DNA from: Petunia secreta
Taxonomy: Eukaryota > Streptophyta > Magnoliopsida > Solanales > Solanaceae
DNA length: 64,000 nt
Reading direction: 5' to 3'
NCBI GenBank assembly: GCA_029990175.1
Contig: JARKIP010000023.1
Span: forward strand, 22,897,501 to 22,961,500
Positions 1 through 11,046 of the stretch are shown here, one piece after another. Position 1 is the first letter of the stretch. Each line of letters begins with the position of its first letter. The notes under the pieces are model-generated. The model was not told the DNA's origin. It searched no databases and saw only the letters and a list, made by a program, of their open reading frames with translations. The position numbers were made by a program, and so were the translations under genes.

Positions 1-206
1 TCCTTTCAATTTGCAACATTTTTTATCATCTGAAATTCTAAGAGCATAAGGGTAACATCATTCAATTTTAGCAACTCTAAATAAGAAATATGGCATAAGA
101 ATATACATTTAAGTATTGAACTGGACTAAATTATTCATAAAGACTTGAATAAAATTCATTTTGAGTGCAATTTCCTAGCCAATTATGAAGTAAAGCATTG
201 ATGATT

Positions 207-770
207 TTATGTGAATTTAATCATCCCTAATTCCAATATATTTCTTTCAAAATCATCTCTACCTAGAGCTTTTGTAAAAATGTCAGCAATTTACTTTTCA
301 GTGGGACAAAATGCTATGGTGATCAAACCTTTTTCATAGTTGTCTCTCAGGAAATGATGTCTTATATCAATGTGTTTAGTCCTTTTGTGATGCACTGGAT
401 TTTTTGTCATGTTAATAGCACTAGTGTTATCACAATAGATAGGAAAAGTTCCTACATCAACACCAAAATCCTGTAAATGTTGTTTGATCCATAACAACTG
501 TGAACATCATGAAGCAACTGCCACATATTCATCCTCAGCAGTGGAAAGTGCCACTGAATTTTATTTCTTGGTTCCCCAAGAAACCAAACACTCACCAAGA
601 AAATGTGCCATACCTGAGGTACTTTTTCTATCAACAAGGAAACCTGCATAGTCAGCATCAGTATATCCAACAAGGTTAAAACTACCACCTTTTGGATACC
701 AAAGTCCCAAGGGACCTGTTCCTTTCAGATACCTCAATATTCTTTACAGCTTTCAAATGAGATTGCTTAG
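207..770 (-). pseudogene. copia RNase H domain (broken)
   Basis: RNase H domain at the C-terminus of the copia polyprotein; it degrades the RNA strand of RNA-DNA hybrids during reverse transcription. The frame 497-291 contains the copia signature DNTSAI and a KHIDIRHHFLRD-type segment. Reading on through a stop at 291-293 gives an ADIFTKAL-type motif and a terminal stop at 207-209, which matches the usual end of copia pol. The N-terminal part (about 500-770) shows the YTDADYAG-type start in a frame shifted from the RT frame and contains further stops. Non-functional. Confidence 0.8.
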
Positions 771-1641
771 GATCTGATTGAAACCTAGCACACAAACCAA
801 CACTGAACACAATATCAGGTCTACTAGCAGTTAGATAAAGTAGAGAACCTATCATACCCCTATACAATTTTTGATCAACTGATATTCCATGTTCATCAAG
901 ATCCAATTTTGTGGCAGTGGCAATAGGTGTGTCAATTTCCTTAGCATTATCCATATCAAATCTTTTAAGTAATTCCTTAACATACTTTTGTTGATGGATC
1001 ATAGTTCCATTTGAAGTTTGCTTAATTTGTAAACCCAAAAAGAAATTGAGTTCACCCATCATGCTCATCTCAAATTCACTCCCCATCAAGTTTGCAAATT
1101 CCTTACTTAAATTTTCACAAGTAGCACCAAAGATTATATCATCTACATATATTTGAACAATTAAGAGATGCTTACCTTTTTCTTTTAAAAACAATGTGCT
1201 ATTAATTTTACCTCGCTTATATCCATGCTGAAGTAGAAATTTTGATAGCCTTTCATACCATGCTCTTGGTGCCTGCTTGAGCCCATACAAGGCCTTGTCC
1301 AATTTGTACACATGTTCAGGGAACTGTTCACTTTCAAAACCTGGAGGTTGCTTGACATACACTTCTTCTTTCAAGTAACCATTCAGAAATGCACTCTTAA
1401 CATCCATTTGATGTAGAGTAAATTCCATGTATGTAGCAAAGGCTATAAGAAGTCTTATTGCTTCCAATCTTGCAACTGGAGCAAAAGTCTCATCATAGTC
1501 GATGCCCTCCTCTTGACTGTATCCCTGAACGACTAGCCTGGCCTTATTTCTTGTTACCATGCCATCCTCATCAAATTTGTTTCTGAAAACCCATTTTGTT
1601 CCAATATGGACCTGTTCCTTGGCTTGGGTTCTAGATGCCAA
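682..1641 (-). pseudogene. copia reverse transcriptase (RVT_2)
   Basis: Reverse transcriptase of the copia element, 319 aa in one open frame. Visible landmarks are a WVFRNKFDEDG-type start, ARLVVQGYSQEEGIDYDETFAPVA, KSAFLNG, the PPGFE motif, YGLKQAPRAWY, and the catalytic YVDD box. The fold looks nearly complete, but the frame slips near its end, where the expected LKGTGPLG segment is replaced, and it is cut off from the integrase frame upstream by stops. It would copy element RNA into cDNA in the particle if the polyprotein were intact. Confidence 0.9.
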
Positions 1642-1688
1642 ACTTGACTCCTTTGGAATTGATTCAATTCCTCCTGCATGGCATTAAT

Positions 1689-2150
1689 TCAATCTGCATC
1701 CTTCAGTGCTTCTTTCACATTTTTAGGTTCAACAAGAGATAAGAAAGCACTAAAGGCACACAGATTGTGATTCTTGACTGCTGATCTAGTTTGAACCCCA
1801 GCAGTCTTATCTGAGATTATTTGATCCACAGGATGTGACCCTTGATACTTGTAAGGCTTGTGTGTCAATCCATTGCCAGAAGTCCTCTGCTGAGGAACAG
1901 TTCCTGATAGAGTAGCACTACCAGTTTGTGAGGTGGAACCAACATGTTTTCCCCCTGTTTCTGTGCCCCTCTTTTCAGTTCTGTCCTGAGGAACAGTTCC
2001 TTGCAGTTCACTTCTCATATCCAGAATCTGCACTTGTGGATTAAGTTCAAACTCTTTCAGCATTCCAATTTCTTCATCCTCCTGTACCTGTTCTTGAGTG
2101 AGACTGTCAGTTTCATCAAATTTAACATGCATGCTTTCTTCAATTTTCAA
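1689..2150 (-). pseudogene. copia integrase-RT linker
   Basis: Acidic, low-complexity 153-aa segment between integrase and RT of the same polyprotein. It includes two GTVPQ-type repeats encoded by the element's recurrent palindromic DNA motif (see the motif entry). The end (SLVEPKNVKEALKDAD) is the usual 'EPKN..EAL.D' entry to the copia RT. It has no catalytic function of its own. Confidence 0.75.
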
Positions 2151-2336
2151 TGTTTTCTTGTTAAATACCCTATAAGATTTACTATTTAAAGAATAACCAA
2201 CAAATATTCCTTCATCACTTCTAGGATCAAATTTTCCTAAGGCAACTTTCCCATTGTTATGTATAAAACATTTGCAACCAAAAGCCCTAAGATGAGAGAT
2301 ATTGGGTTTTCTTCCCTTAAGTAATTCATATGGGGT

Positions 2337-3398
2337 CTAGTCTATTAATGACCTTGTCATACATCTATTTATTACGTAGCATGCAGTATTAATAGCCTCA
2401 GCCCAAAAGTTTTGTGGAAGATTTCTAGATATTAACATAGTCCTTGCCATTTCTTCTAAAGTCTTATTTTTCCTTTCCACTACACTATTTTGTTGTGGAG
2501 TTCTAGGTGAAGAAAAATTATGATTAATACCATTTTCATTACAGAAATTGAAAAACATATGATTTTCAAATTCAGTTCCATGATCTGACCTAATGGCAAC
2601 AATATGATTATCTAGAGTTCTTCGAGCTTTCTTAGCAAAAATTGAAAATGCATTAAATGCTTCTTCTTTAGATGCAAGAAATATAGTCCATGTAAATCTG
2701 GAGTAATCATCCACCAATACCATAACATACTTCTTACCTCCACGACTCATTGTTCTCATTGGACCACATAAATCCATATGGACCAGTTCCAAAGGTTTAG
2801 TGGTACTTACCTGTTTCTTCGGTTTGAATGAGGACTTTACCTGCTTCCCCCTGGCACATGCCTCACATACTTTTTCATCATTAAACTTGATGTTAGGAAG
2901 ACCTATCACCAAGTCTTTGGACACAAGTTTGTTCAATTGTGAAAGACTGGTATGTCCTAGTCTTTTGTGCCATAGGAGGGGATCATTTTGCACTATACTT
3001 AAGCAACTCAAGCTTCCATCAGATAGTGTCAGCAAGTCTACTTTGTAGATGTTTCCATGCCTATTTCCCTGCAAAATAATCTCTTCAGAAGTTTGGTTAG
3101 TCACAGTGCATCCAGTAGATGAGAAATTAACATTATTACCTTTGTCACACAATTGAGATATGCTCCATAAGCAATGCTTCAGCCCATCTACTAGAAATAC
3201 ATTATCTATACAGTGTGAATCAGACCTACCTACCTTTCCAATTCCAATGATTTCCCCTTTCTTACCATTACCGAAGGAGACACTTCCTCCTTGGAAGGCT
3301 GAGAGTGAAAGGAACAGTTCCTTATGTCCTGTCATGTGCCTTGAGCAACCACTGTCCATATACCATTTGTGGTTTATCTCCTTCACTCTAGCCTGCAA
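2337..3398 (-). pseudogene. copia protease, GAG-pre-integrase and integrase core
   Basis: 353-aa frame. It starts with the retropepsin-like active site (WYMDSGCSRHMTG), which cleaves the polyprotein. A zinc-binding pre-integrase region follows (LWHKRLGH plus CEAC, an HHCC pattern). The rve integrase core comes next, with acidic residues visible in MDLCGPM, RSDHGTEF and the QQNSVVERKN segment (D, D, E), and inserts cDNA into host chromosomes. The core is nearly complete, but frames break on both sides. Confidence 0.9.
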
Positions 3399-3693
3399 AA
3401 GAAAACTAGGGGTTAATTTTAAGAACCCAAACTAGTTTGGGTTCCTTTCCTTTAGAAAAAGGATGAATCAGATCTTTCCTAGCCCAAAATGGTAATGGTT
3501 TCTTTGTGTGAACAATTTTCTTTTTTACAGAATGTTGAACAGGTTTATAGGACCTATTCTTCTGTTTCACAGAATTTTGAACAGATTTGTAGGACCTGTT
3601 CCTCTGGGCAGCCATTTTTAAAGATTGACAATTTTCTTTCCGGTGACCAGTGTTCCCACAATGAGTGCATAGCCAGTTTTCAGGAAGTGATAA

Positions 3694-4599
3694 CTACTTA
3701 CTCTTTGGATCCCATTTGGATGAACTCTGTGCTTTCATAAATCCAATACCTTTCCTGTTACTACTATGATTTTCCTGTAACCATTCTAGTGCTTCAGAAG
3801 ACTTGTTCCATTCTACAGTTTTTCTTAGTTCCATTTTTGTTTTAACCAAGTCTTCTTCCAAAGATCTTATCTTCTCATCTTTTTTACACAGTTCATCAAC
3901 TGTGACTTTCAGTTTCTCTTCAGCAATGATCTGATGAGAATTAGCAATACCTTTACCTTTTTCAACTGTTTTAACATTTTCTAATTCCTGAACAGTTGAT
4001 TCAAGTGTGAGGACCTGCTCCTCAAGCATGCTAATCTTCCTTTCCAGAAAATCATTTTTAATTATTTCCTCTTTGCATTCTGCTTCTAAACAATCAATTT
4101 CATCATGCAGTTGATGATTGCCATCCCTTAGAGATTTGGATTCATTTAGCACAATATGAAATACTTTAACCAATTTTTCTCTAGACATGGTTTTTACATC
4201 TTCTTTAAGTTTAGAAACAAATACCTCAGCATCTTCTTCATTTTCTGAATCTCCAAGAGCCATTAGAGCAAGATCCTCATCCAGATCATCATCAGTTATT
4301 TCGTCTTCACTGTCTTGCCATCCTGCAACCATTGCTTTGGGATTTCCACTTTTCTTATAGACCTGTTCCCTAGCCTTTTTCCTTTCCTCAATGAATCTCT
4401 TCCTCCATTCTCCTTCCATAATTGGACATTTGCTGATGTAGTGCTCCGAGCTTCCACATTTGTGGCATTCTCCAGCCTGTTTCATGTTAGAAGACCTACC
4501 ATGTCCACTAATTGCCTTTTTCGTAATCAAATATTTCTGAACACTTTTAGAGATAAGGACCAGGTCCTTATCATCAATAATCTTATCAGCAACAGTCAA
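3694..4599 (-). pseudogene. copia gag C-terminal part with CCHC zinc knuckle and coiled coil
   Basis: 301 aa. A zinc knuckle CHKCGSSEHYISKC (CX2CX4HX4C), which binds genomic RNA, is followed by an acidic stretch and a long Glu/Lys/Leu-rich segment with coiled-coil character. It continues the gag frame at 4744-5298 after a short interruption. This is a nucleocapsid-type structural protein of a cytoplasmic virus-like particle, now disrupted. Confidence 0.85.
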
Positions 4600-4743
4600 G
4601 GCTAGGTTAGGTTCAGTTTTAACTGGTACTCCTATGTTTTTAACCTTTTTCCTTAGTTCATAAGTCTTTAAATTGCCTATAAGCTCATCTAAGGATAGAG
4701 TGGTTAAATCTTTGCTTTCTATGATAGCACAAGCTTTGATCTC

Positions 4744-5298
4744 CTAAGAATCTGGAAGAACCCTTGTTAGAATCTTTTCTACTCTATCTTCCACAGTTAA
4801 AACCCTTCCCAAAGAGATAAGTTCAGAAGCAATGGCATTAAATCTAGTATACATTTCAGAGATTGACTCTTCTTCTTTCATTTTAAAACATTCATATTCA
4901 GCATAAAGAAGTGTACCTCTGGACCTTTTTACCTGACTTGTTCCTTCGTGTGCAACTTGTAGAGCATCCCAAATCTCCTTTGAAGTGGCATACCCTCTGA
5001 TTCTAGTGCATTCGTCATGACTAAGTCCACCAACAAGCCACTTCCTAGCTTTAGCATTCTTTTCCCATTGGTTTATGTCTTCAGCATTGCATTCCTTCCT
5101 GGTTTTGGGAACATCGTTTCCCTCAGCATCCTTCTTCATTGGGATCATGGGACATTCAGTTACTATATCCCACAATTCATAGTCCTCTGCTTGAAGGTGA
5201 TCACACATCCTTTCTTTCCACCATGAATAGTATTTCCCATTGAAATAAGGAGCTCTAACCATTGACTGACCCTCACTGTTCTCTCGTGATGTACTCAT
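4744..5298 (-). pseudogene. copia gag N-terminal part (UBN2/DUF4219-like)
   Basis: 184 aa starting at an ATG about 36 bases downstream of the primer-binding site. The FNGKYYSWWKERM segment is the usual start of plant copia gag, and AWDALQVAHEGT and MYTRFNAIASEL-like segments follow. It forms the capsid of the virus-like particle. It ends at a stop at 4744 just before the zinc-knuckle frame. Confidence 0.88.
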
Positions 5299-5333
5299 CT
5301 AATCCTAGGTGTTAGCCTTTTCAAGGATAACCC

Positions 5334-5345
5334 GCTCTGATACCA
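5334..5345 (-). other. primer-binding site (tRNA-iMet type)
   Basis: On the minus strand this reads tggtatcagagc, the 12-base match to the 3' end of initiator methionine tRNA used by most plant copia elements to prime minus-strand cDNA. It lies two bases from the inferred LTR end. Confidence 0.92.
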
Positions 5346-5347
5346 AT

Positions 5348-6150
5348 TGATATTTCCCCCGATTACACCACCTTACTGTTTTAAGGACCAGTTCCTTAAA
5401 ATGTGTTCCTTTACTAAACTATATGCGGAATTAAAACTGTAAGTAATTGAACACCAGATATTAGCGTGGAAAAACCCCTTGACTCGGGATTAAAAAACCA
5501 CGACCTACTTCTCAAGTAGGATTTCAACTTCACTATGTAAAAAGACTCACTTGGTTACAAGACTCCTTCTTACTAACCTAGGACTAACTCTAATCCTTTA
5601 GTGATCTTTCTCACGATCAGTGAAGTTGTGTCAAGTCCATGTTTACAACTCGATTATTGCTTACTACAGTTGAACTAAGACTTGAACTTTTACAAGATTC
5701 AATCTAAGGAACAGGTTCTAACTTAGTTCTACTGTAGCTAACTAATTACACAAATAAGCTAATGACTCTTTTAAGCTTTTGCTCGATACTCTCTGTATTT
5801 GTGCGCACTTCTATAGCTGCTATGCTCCACGTTTTATAGCTCCAGCAGCCAAGAAGTCTTGAGCAATTAGAACTCCAAAGCTCCCATGAGTTTGAGTCCT
5901 AATTGGATTCTTCTCTTTAGAATCCGGATCTTCTATCCTTATCCTTTATTTATGCAATCTTTTCATATCCGTTTAGACCAGCATAATTATCAAGATAAAC
6001 GTCAGTTTTAGGATATTTAATAATATCTCAACTTAAATGATTTTACATGAATTATCTATTTAGCTGCAGTGATTTAAAGGAACAGGTCCTTTGAATCCGT
6101 TCCTCAGTCATCAGTCAAAACTCCAAGCTTATCCAAGCTAACAGCACCCA
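5348..6150 (-). repeat. copia 5' LTR
   Basis: About 803 bp between the primer-binding site and the resumption of LINE coding sequence. On the plus strand it starts tgatatttcc and ends gcaccca, giving the minus-strand ends TGGG...TCA. The five bases actaa (6151-6155) that follow are the candidate target duplication; the partner copy lies off the window. The right boundary is inferred from the LINE reading frame and is uncertain by a few bases. Confidence 0.7.
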
Positions 6151-6664
6151 ACTAACTGAAAGTCATGAGCACTTGTTTTTCTCATGTGCTTTCTCTGCTC
6201 GTATATGGGCAAGCTTGCTAAAATGGATGGGACACAATAGGAGGATCAACCAACGGACGGAAGAGGTGAACTGGGCAACTAGACATGCTAAAGGAAAGAG
6301 TGCAGATGCAGCAATATATAGAATGGTGATCACTGAAGCTATCTACTACATTTGGCAAGCTAGGAATACAAAGATGTTCCAGCAGCAACTAAGCAGTCCA
6401 AGTAGAATTGTTCGTACCATTATCCAGGAAGTCCACTACAGGGGGAGTTGAAAGAAGAGCCTAAAGAAGAGATTAGATGCTCTAAATTTCTACCCATCGT
6501 GCCATGTATAGGGATTCCTAGTGTGTTAGGCCAATGATGTTTAATCAGCAGATTGGGTATGCCCAAGGCTGCATATATTTTCTGCGCATTTTTCTTCCTT
6601 TGAGCTGTAACGAACACTTTGGTAATGAAATGAATTCCATTTACCAAAAAAAAAAAAAAAAAAA
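6151..6664 (+). mobile_element. 3' end of a LINE (L1-type) with poly(A) tail
   Basis: From about 6155 to 6449 the plus strand encodes the C-terminal zinc-binding region (zf-RVT) that follows RT in plant LINEs. The frame reads ESHEHLFFSC, then ARIWASLLKW and YYIWQARNTKMF, and ends at a stop at 6449-6451. A 3' untranslated region of about 190 bp follows, ending in a run of 19 A (6646-6664), the hallmark of target-primed reverse transcription. The 5' part of the LINE lies left of the copia, outside the window. Confidence 0.85.
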
Positions 6665-7308
6665 GGACTCAATCGAGACAGCTGTACATCGCAGAAGAGG
6701 ATCGGTGGTCGCAACAATATTGGCGAAATCCAAAATGGTTCCACACAAAAAGTCGGTTGTGGTCACAGGGACTCATGTTCCCCAAAATAATTAGTAACGA
6801 GGATTTAGCAGAAATGTCGGCCCTCCGCTGATTTCAAAATTTGAACAAATGATTCCAGTCTCAAGACTAAGCAGCGCAGTCAAATGCTAATGGTGGCTGC
6901 CGAATATTCAGCTTTTTAGCCAAACTTCTTCAGAAGCAGAATTTTATAAATACATTTTAGCTTACAAACGCAATAGTATAAATAGGAGAAAGGCCCTTGG
7001 GGTGTGAACAACTTTGGACATAACAATATTTTTTAAAGGATTGGAGAGAAAGGCAAGAGTTTTAACACATAGTATAACGATCCTAATTTAAGATTATACA
7101 ATATATTTATGTTTCTCCTAGTTTTATTAGTATCTTTATATTGCTAATACCTAGTATGAATAGCTAAATACATACTAGGGATTTAGAAACATTTGATGAT
7201 TATATATCAATGGGTGTTTAATTTAATTACATGGTTTTGTTAGGGTTGTGTTTATCTAGTTCTTATTATGCCTTATTGTTAACTTGAGCGATTGAAATAC
7301 TTGAGTTT
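6665..7308. other. gene-free stretch, nothing recognised
   Basis: About 640 bp between the LINE poly(A) and the next copia. Only short ORFs without recognisable motifs are present, and no inverted or tandem repeats stand out. The last part is the pre-insertion target of the 7309-10378 copia. Confidence 0.5.
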
Positions 7309-7313
7309 ATACC

Positions 7314-7702
7314 TGTTGGATTTATCTGAATAAAAGAGTCCACCCATAAAGGGGTGCTCTTAATATCTATCCAGGTAAAAAGATAAGTTACCTGGTAGCG
7401 TCCTACAAGAGGACAACTACTGTATTATACAGTTATAAATACAGTAGTAATAGGCTCAGATAAAAGGACACGGATTTCTCTACGGCTCTTCCTATCACTC
7501 TCTACTAAATAATTTAGGTGTTTAGACTGTGGATAAAGGGTTGATCCGTCAAGTACGTGACAACCACCGACGACCAGTAATTCCAGCCATGGTTCAAGAT
7601 CCTACCGCTTCCGCTTACGAGAACAACAAGTAAGTTCTCGGTTTATGTTTGAACAATCTATTTAGTATAGATTTGTGATATATGCATGTATGTATTCCTT
7701 CA
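7314..7702 (+). repeat. copia 5' LTR
   Basis: 389 bp, starting tgttggattt and ending ttccttca. Its last 31 bases are repeated exactly at 10343-10373. It contains a GTAAGT (about 7630-7635) after an open stretch, so a splice donor in the leader is possible. Confidence 0.92.
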
Positions 7703-7703
7703 T

Positions 7704-7715
7704 TGGTATCAGAGC
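7704..7715 (+). other. primer-binding site (tRNA-iMet type)
   Basis: tggtatcagagc begins one base after the LTR end, complementary to the 3' end of initiator Met tRNA. Confidence 0.93.
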
Positions 7716-9465
7716 TCACAGGCTGGTTTTCTGGTTTTTTTTTTAAAAAAAGAAAGAATGACATGATAGTTTTTTTTAATTCCGTGTGAATCTAGAACTA
7801 CATGTGTACAATCTTTTTTCTTTGTATAATCTGAACAGTAGGTATATTAAGTTTTATCTATTCGACCTTTTTTTGGTTCACAGTTCAATACAGAATTTTA
7901 GATGTCTGTTACCATGTTGCTCATCTAGTCATATAACATAAATATATAATTTTAGTTCTTTTAGATTATGACATGTCAAAACAAAAGAATCTTATTAATA
8001 TAGTACACTGATTTAGTTCAAAACTAATGTTCATTGGAATCTGCCATGAGCCACCGCCTTCCGCTATCGAAACGCCGATGGAAATCGGCAATAAGCCGCA
8101 GTCAACAGATCTTTTTTTTTTTTAAAAAAATAAAATATTAGAGCAAAGGTTTTAATATTTTTTTCTCTTTGGGGTTCAGTTTGTTAAATCTATCTGAGAT
8201 AACGTACCTTCTACAATGGTAGATAATTAAAAGATAAAAGTTCTTTTTTTTTTAGCTTGGTGACTGCAACAAAGAATAGGAGAATAAGATGAGACTTAAA
8301 GGTTTCTCTTTATCTCTTCCCATGGTTGGTTGCGATTAGAACAAGATGAAGAAAGAAGTTCTTCTAGATCCATGTTCTAATAATAATATAAAATTAAAAA
8401 AAAAATTAAGGCTAGAGGCGGAAGTTTCATAATGAAGAAGAAGAGAAGATATACTAGGGTTATCTCTATCTCTTCACAGGTCTTCTTAAATAAATTGAAA
8501 TTAAATATTAGTTTTAAAAAAAGAAAGAATATAAGTTTTTTTAAAGACTTCATGTCTCTGTTGAACGCCACTTTAGGCTAACAGACCTACTTTGTTCCTT
8601 AGTTAATAAAGGGCCTATGACCTTTAGATGAAATGCTTAGGCCCAAAGCCACATGGGCTTCTGTCTAATTTAAGTAAGATATGTGCAGTCAGAGGGATCC
8701 ATATAATTAAGTGAACATACTTTTTATACCTGGGTAAATGGCCCAATTTTGGGATTTTCTTTAAGAGATGGCATTTTTTTCATTTTTTTACGCCTAATGG
8801 CATAATTACAATTAATTAAAAGATTATGTTTTCTTATTTATAAAATACGAAAATTAGTCAAATGGACTTAATTTTCTGAATATAAATTTAGTATTTATAT
8901 TCTGATAAAAATATATTTTATTAGATATCCCAATTGCATGAAATGTTAATTAGTTTAACATTAGGTATATTTGTTAATATATTATACCAATGGCCTAAAC
9001 TCTTAATTAGTTTAACATTAAATTAGTATTGTTAATTTTGTTTAACATTTTAGAAATATTAATTAATTTAATATTACTCTATTTGTTAATTAGTTTAACG
9101 AACACATAAATGATAATTAGTTTAACATTTGATTTATTTTATTTAATATGTTAAATAAAATTTAAATTAATTTAAGTTAATTTGTTTAACTTAGATCCAT
9201 ACGGGATTAATCATAAAAACAAAATGTTGTTTTTAAGATGATAAATACATTAAGCTAGGTAGTTGACTAGGTTAATTTTCATGTGTTTAATTTTTGGACG
9301 ATGACTGGGAACATAGTGAACTTTCGACTCCTTTATTAATATATGTTTTTATTAACTTAATCAACTTAGTGCTTATTTTCCGAATATGTATGTTGAACAT
9401 AGTACTTGCGTTTAGAAATTCCTTCTTTAGATCCTCACTATATTTTTTTATTTTGTCAACAAAAA
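7716..9465 (+). other. long AT-rich leader between primer site and gag
   Basis: About 1.75 kb without a coding frame. It is rich in A and T runs with repeated ttaattagtttaaca-like words between about 8930 and 9180. Copia leaders are usually much shorter, so this may contain an insertion, but no boundaries could be identified. Confidence 0.5.
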
Positions 9466-10461
9466 ATGTCTACTGCTGCTAAGAACATTGTTGCTGAGCT
9501 CAACAAAGGGTTGAAACTCAGTGGTGACAACTATGAGACCTGGAGCTTAAAAGTCCAATATGTGCTTGAAGAGCAAGAGGATCTGGAGGCAATTAACATG
9601 GTCATGGATGAGCCTGAGGAAGGCACCACGGCTCAGCATAGACGTGACCGTGCGGCTTATGACGCTTGGAAAAAGAAAGACTCCCTGGCTCGCATTACGT
9701 TGCTGAGCACCTTAGATGATGATATCTTAAGGGAATTTAAGGATCACCAAAGAGCTATGAGTCTTTGGGTTGCTTTGAAGAATAGGTTTGGTACCTATTC
9801 TATTGAAATGCTACGATCCTTAACAATCAAGTTTGACTCATAAAAAAAGTGTCCAGAACATTCAGTGAGAACTCATCTGAGGCTTATGACAAACATGATT
9901 GGGGAGTTAAAAGATGTTGGTCATGTGTTGACCGATGAGCAACAAGTTCAAGCTGTCATACGGTCCTTACCTAATTCTTGGGATCATATGAAGATGCATT
10001 TGACCCACAATCAGCTAATCAAGACTCTGGAAGATGTCCGGAGATCTCTTGAGCTTGAAGAGGATCGGCTTGAGGCTGCTAAGCCAACAGCTGAGTTGCA
10101 TATGGCAACATTCTCTAAGGCCAAAGGTGGCTTTAATAAAAAGAATTGGGTTAAGAAAAGAGGACCAACTCAGTCTCAGCCTGCTAAAAGAGCAAGGGCG
10201 GAACAACAAAGCAATAACAAACGTCCCAAACGTGTCAATGTTGCAAAGGTGAAATGCTTTAACGGTGACAAAAAGGGTCACTATGCTAAGGATTGCTCTG
10301 AGCCTCCTAGAAAGATATTTCACAAAACTCAAACTAGTGAACTTTGTGATATATGCATGTATGTATTCCTTCAATACCTATATTGCTTGTTTATCATTTT
10401 GACGAGGTTAAACTTGTGTAGGTTTATAAGAACTAATATAGATTTAGATTTTGTTGGTTGA
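9466..10461 (+). pseudogene. copia gag with one nonsense codon and a lost zinc-knuckle cysteine
   Basis: Gag starts at the ATG at 9466 (an upstream TTG gives a longer frame, but MSTAAKNIVAELNKG is the natural gag start). The LSGDNYETWSLKVQ and LWVALKNRFGT-like segments are typical of UBN2-type copia gag. A TAA at 9841-9843 interrupts the frame; the same frame resumes immediately. The zinc knuckle reads CFNGDKKGHYAKDC, so the second Cys of CX2C is lost. The frame then runs through the deletion junction into the LTR remnant and host DNA, stopping at 10461. Confidence 0.88.
10343..10373 (+). repeat. 3' LTR remnant (31 bp)
   Basis: Exact copy of the last 31 bases of the 5' LTR (7672-7702), followed by the target duplication atacc. 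It directly abuts gag sequence. Confidence 0.93.
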
Positions 10462-11046
10462 ATAAGGTAACTCATCTAAAAGAGATTGCTAGGAATAAGT
10501 TCTCTTTACTAGGATATATGAACTAAGGTTTTAAAGGCCTTGTTTTGACTCTGACAAGCTTAATAAGGTAGACACTTTTTGTACTTAAGGGGTCGTTCAG
10601 TGGAGTGCTGAAGAATGCTAATCCCCGCACTAAATTTGGTACTAACTAGTACTATGTTTGGTTGCTTCATTTTGATCGGTATTAAAAGTATCACTATTGT
10701 TACCTTGTTTGGTTGGTTTTTGGGATGTCCTCATAAATAATACCTGCATAAATTATGCAGGAATCTATGTATTATGTTATGCGGGATAAGATATGGAATA
10801 AGCAATGTGGGTATTAATAATACATGTATTAAACTTCTAAAATGACAAAACTATCCCTCATAATAGTAAGAATATTTTTTTTAACTTAAATAATAAATAA
10901 ATAATTGAACTTATATATTGTATATTAATGTATGGTATTTACTAATTCAATAAGGTGTAATGCCTATATTACAATCTGTGCATTATTTATCCCTACATTA
11001 TAACTCCCACATTACTAATACACGCATTAACAAATCTCGTATTACT
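10379..11046. other. AT-rich gene-free stretch, possible MITE remnant
   Basis: No coding frame. Around 10740-10765 there is a 19-bp near-palindrome (cctgcataa-a-ttatgcagg), and tttggttg-type words occur at about 10660 and 10710, as in many MITEs. No convincing terminal repeats or target duplications were found, so no element is called. Confidence 0.4.

Larger units (their letters stand above)
711..6092. repeat. dispersed 15-bp palindromic motif confined to the copia
   Basis: A near-palindrome with consensus aagga(a/c)cag(g/t)tcctt recurs through coding and LTR parts of the copia. Best copies are at 3306-3320, 4556-4570, 5383-5397 and 6078-6092. Partial copies lie near 711, 1607, 1891, 1987, 2780, 3549, 3591, 4009, 4360 and 5706. 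I did not see this density in the other elements of the window. Function unknown. Confidence 0.7.
1..6150 (-). mobile_element. Ty1/copia LTR retrotransposon, defective, nested in a LINE
   Basis: Read on the minus strand from right to left this is a copia element in canonical order: 5' LTR (5348-6150), initiator-Met primer site (5334-5345), gag, protease, integrase, reverse transcriptase, RNase H. The 3' LTR is not seen and should lie beyond position 1. The integrase-before-RT order is diagnostic for copia. The polyprotein is broken by stops and frameshifts near 4600-4744, 3400-3694, 2150-2337, 1641-1689, about 770 and 291, so the copy is dead. LINE coding sequence resumes directly right of the LTR, so this element interrupted the LINE. 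Confidence 0.93.
7309..10378 (+). mobile_element. Ty1/copia deletion derivative with target-site duplications
   Basis: The element is flanked by atacc at 7309-7313 and 10374-10378. It has a full 5' LTR (7314-7702), an initiator-Met primer site (7704-7715), a long AT-rich leader, gag, and then only the last 31 bp of the 3' LTR (10343-10373). Protease, integrase, RT, RNase H and most of the 3' LTR are missing. The retained duplications show this was one insertion followed by an internal deletion. Confidence 0.92.

Noticed and set aside
452..688. 78-aa ORF at the copia RNase H
   Set aside because: Wrong frame; the RNase H signature is read in a shifted frame.
10015..10374. Minus-strand ORF of 119 aa
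   Set aside because: Shadow of the copia gag on the plus strand.
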